Shown here: positions 5,911 through 6,810 of the stretch, one piece after another | Position numbering within the stretch: position 1 is the first letter of the stretch | Layout: the number at the start of each line of letters is the position of its first letter | Assembly: GCF_937976265.1 (NCBI RefSeq) | Contig: NZ_CALJRX010000079.1 | Location: 1-6,810, forward strand | Length of the DNA: 6,810 nt | Direction of reading: 5' to 3' | From: an uncultured Haemophilus sp. | GTDB lineage: Bacteria; Pseudomonadota; Gammaproteobacteria; Enterobacterales; Pasteurellaceae | Notes under the pieces: model-generated | What the model saw: only the letters and a program-made list of their open reading frames with translations | Database searches by the model: none | What the model was told of the DNA's origin: nothing | Translations under genes and position numbers: made by a program

Positions 5911-5949
5911 CTTGATCTATCAAGATCTTGTCTTTCTTGACTCTTCAAG
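5911..5949. repeat. two spaced inverted repeats CTTGA-N4-TCAAG
   Basis: CTTGATCTATCAAG (5911-5924) and CTTGACTCTTCAAG (5936-5949) have identical 5-bp arms, 4-nt centres and a 25-nt start-to-start spacing. They could be tandem operators at about +30 and +55, or two small RNA hairpins. The centres differ (TCTA against CTCT), so the arms are the conserved part. The spacing between arms is 4 nt, which excludes the FNR consensus (TTGAT-N4-ATCAA needs 6 between TTGA and TCAA). Confidence 0.5.
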
Positions 5950-6066
5950 CAAACCTTCCCCGTAGTCCTAAATAAAGAATTGGCAGTCGAATGATTTGCC
6001 GTCCGTTTTTATCCCTAAAATTTAACAATTTAATATGCAGCAAAATTAGCTTTATCTCATATCAAT

Positions 6067-6071
6067 AAGGA
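6067..6071 (+). promoter_or_regulatory. Shine-Dalgarno of the 38-codon ORF
   Basis: AAGGA ends 7 nt before ATG 6079, near-ideal spacing. The ATG at 6071 overlaps it and is too close to use it; that frame closes after three codons. Confidence 0.5.
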
Positions 6072-6078
6072 TGTTGGC

Positions 6079-6195
6079 ATGAATGGAGTTAATTTTGAAT
6101 TGGTCGAAACAGCAGTGGCTAAGCATGGATGCCTACAAAAAAAGTGCGGTCAATTTTGGCCGCACTTCCCATTTCTATCATTTGCAAATCACTAA
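6079..6195 (+). CDS. small 38-aa ORF, or 5' remnant of a lost gene, with a strong ribosome binding site
   Basis: ATG at 6079 has AAGGA 7 nt upstream (6067-6071), a better initiation context than several real genes here, and it lies downstream of the CRP promoter. The product begins MNGVNFELVETAVAKHG and then continues CLQKKCGQFWPHFPFLSFANH. The second half is simply the translation of the glpR terminator hairpin and the last bases of glpR, which it overlaps on the opposite strand. Only about the first 17-18 residues therefore look like selected coding sequence. I do not recognise them. Most likely it is the start of a catabolic gene whose body was deleted; a genuine small protein or leader peptide is possible. 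Confidence 0.35.
   Translation: MNGVNFELVETAVAKHGCLQKKCGQFWPHFPFLSFANH
6137..6167 (-). terminator. USS-based terminator of glpR
   Basis: On the minus strand AAGTGCGGCC and GACCGCACTT (arms 6158-6167 and 6142-6151, 10 bp with one wobble, 6-nt loop) are followed by seven T's (complement of 6137-6143). One arm is a perfect USS (AAGTGCGGT at 6142-6150 on the plus strand); the other has one mismatch. There is no T-run on the plus side, so it serves glpR only. It starts 10 nt past the glpR stop. Confidence 0.85.
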
Positions 6196-6810
6196 CTTTG
6201 TGTTGCTATTTTCTAAATAATCCGCAATTTGTTTTGGCACATCATCCGTGAAAAGATAATCCGCGTCTTTGAGCTCCCCTAATCGCACAATGGCTTGTCG
6301 AGAGAATTTCGAATGGTCGGTCGCTAATAAAGTTTGGCGCGAGCTTTCTATAATGGCACGTTTTACTTGAACTTCGTGGTAATCATAGTCTAATAATGAG
6401 CCATCAAGGTCAATCGCACTAATACCCAGAATCCCGAAATCTAAACGGAATTGCGAAATAAAATTAACCGTTGCCTCACCGATAATCCCCCCATCCTTAC
6501 GCAAAGAACCACCCGCCATCGTAATATCAAAGGTTTCATTTTGACGTAATAAATGAGCAGCATTGAGATTATTTGTCACAATGCGTAAACGTTCATGATT
6601 TAACAAAGCATTTGCTACGGCTTCTGGTGTCGTACCAATATCAATAAATAAAGAGGCACCGTTTGGAATACGTTTTGCCACTTCACGAGCAATGGCACTT
6701 TTTTGGGAAGGGAAAAATTGTTTACGTTCAATATAATCGGAATTTTCTGCGGTAGAAGACGGTGCCGCGCCACCATGATGACGACGAATTAAATCTTGTT
6801 CAGCTAGGAT
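6178..6810 (-). CDS. glpR: glycerol-3-phosphate regulon repressor GlpR, C-terminal 210 aa (cut by window edge)
   Basis: DeoR-family repressor that in E. coli represses genes for glycerol and glycerol-3-phosphate use and releases DNA on binding glycerol-3-phosphate. The frame is open to the last base. An internal ATG at 6681 (MAKRIPNG) is not the start, because ILAEQDLIRRHHGGAAPSS upstream continues the E. coli-like sequence of the hinge after the helix-turn-helix. Visible effector-domain motifs are IPNGASLFIDIGTTPEAVA, LRIVTNNLNAA, GGIIGEATVNFISQFRLDFGILGISAID, DYHEVQVKRAIIESSR and ATDHSKF. About 40 N-terminal residues, including the DNA-recognition helix, lie past 6810. The choice of GlpR over other DeoR regulators rests on close similarity along the whole visible length. 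Confidence 0.92.
   Translation of the reverse strand: MLAEQDLIRRHHGGAAPSSTAENSDYIERKQFFPSQKSAIAREVAKRIPNGASLFIDIGTTPEAVANALLNHERLRIVTNNLNAAHLLRQNETFDITMAGGSLRKDGGIIGEATVNFISQFRLDFGILGISAIDLDGSLLDYDYHEVQVKRAIIESSRQTLLATDHSKFSRQAIVRLGELKDADYLFTDDVPKQIADYLENSNTKLVICK

Larger units (their letters stand above)
5882..6078 (+). promoter_or_regulatory. untranslated leader (or small RNA) downstream of the CRP promoter
   Basis: About 197 nt with no substantial reading frame. It opens with a small dyad GAGA-GGGA-TCTC (5888-5899) and then an ATG at 5901 that closes after four codons (MYST). Next come two spaced dyads, CTTGATCTATCAAG (5911-5924) and CTTGACTCTTCAAG (5936-5949). A weak 5-6 bp stem (GGCAG/TTGCC, 5982-6000) lies before TTTTT at 6006-6010, which might end a short RNA of about 130 nt, but the T-run does not follow the stem directly. 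The end is AT-rich and leads to a Shine-Dalgarno at 6067-6071. I do not recognise a known riboswitch or sRNA family. Confidence 0.4.

Noticed and set aside
5911..5924. FNR site (TTGAT-N4-ATCAA) in the CRP-driven leader
   Set aside because: TTGA and TCAA are only 4 nt apart here, not 6, so it does not match FNR.
5901..5975. Leader peptide MYST followed after a TGA by 19 more open codons, possibly a selenocysteine codon
   Set aside because: There is no convincing SECIS-type hairpin directly after the TGA and no recognisable homology; an open stretch this short is expected by chance.
6090..6135. Resemblance of GTGGCTAAGCATGGATGCC to the 5' end of 23S rRNA
   Set aside because: Only a few short words match and no rRNA context follows.

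Overview
The window looks like housekeeping chromosome from a Pasteurellaceae bacterium of the Haemophilus influenzae type. The main sign is the 9-mer AAGTGCGGT, the Hin-type DNA uptake signal sequence (USS). It occurs seven times as a perfect match, both inside genes and paired in terminator hairpins. The proteins all resemble gammaproteobacterial (E. coli-like) versions, and the DNA is AT-rich. I cannot resolve the species from sequence alone.

Reading left to right, positions 1-1376 hold the start of the S10 ribosomal protein operon on the minus strand: promoter at about 1371-1399, a structured leader of about 188 nt, then rpsJ (S10), rplC (L3) and the first 68 codons of rplD (L4), which runs off the window. 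In E. coli L4 represses this operon through the leader. Regulator gene and target leader are both here, and the leader shows an attenuator-like hairpin followed by a U-tract. Positions 1431-1493 hold a 16-bp USS-pair hairpin that should terminate the next operon upstream.

Positions 1508-4625 hold ftsY-ftsE-ftsX on the minus strand: the signal recognition particle receptor and the ABC-type divisome complex. The genes are tightly spaced (14 and 9 nt), with an extended -10 promoter upstream of ftsY. Divergently from ftsY, the plus strand carries rsmD and trmL (4677-5747), two RNA methyltransferases acting on 16S rRNA and on the tRNA wobble base, followed by a good intrinsic terminator.

The least ordinary part is 5803-6136. 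A perfect CRP dyad (TGTGA-N6-TCACA) is centred at -61.5 from the start predicted by a TATAAA -10 box. This is followed by a leader of about 197 nt with small dyads, including two spaced copies of CTTGA-N4-TCAAG. A strong Shine-Dalgarno then precedes a 38-codon reading frame that runs straight into the terminator of the convergent gene. No plus-strand gene follows. It is either an orphan CRP-controlled transcript (sRNA or small protein) or the 5' remnant of a deleted catabolic gene. The window ends in the minus-strand gene glpR, the glycerol-3-phosphate repressor, which lacks its N-terminal DNA-binding part because it is cut by the window edge.

Apart from the orphan CRP unit I see no sign of a mobile element, CRISPR array, tRNA/rRNA gene or defence system.
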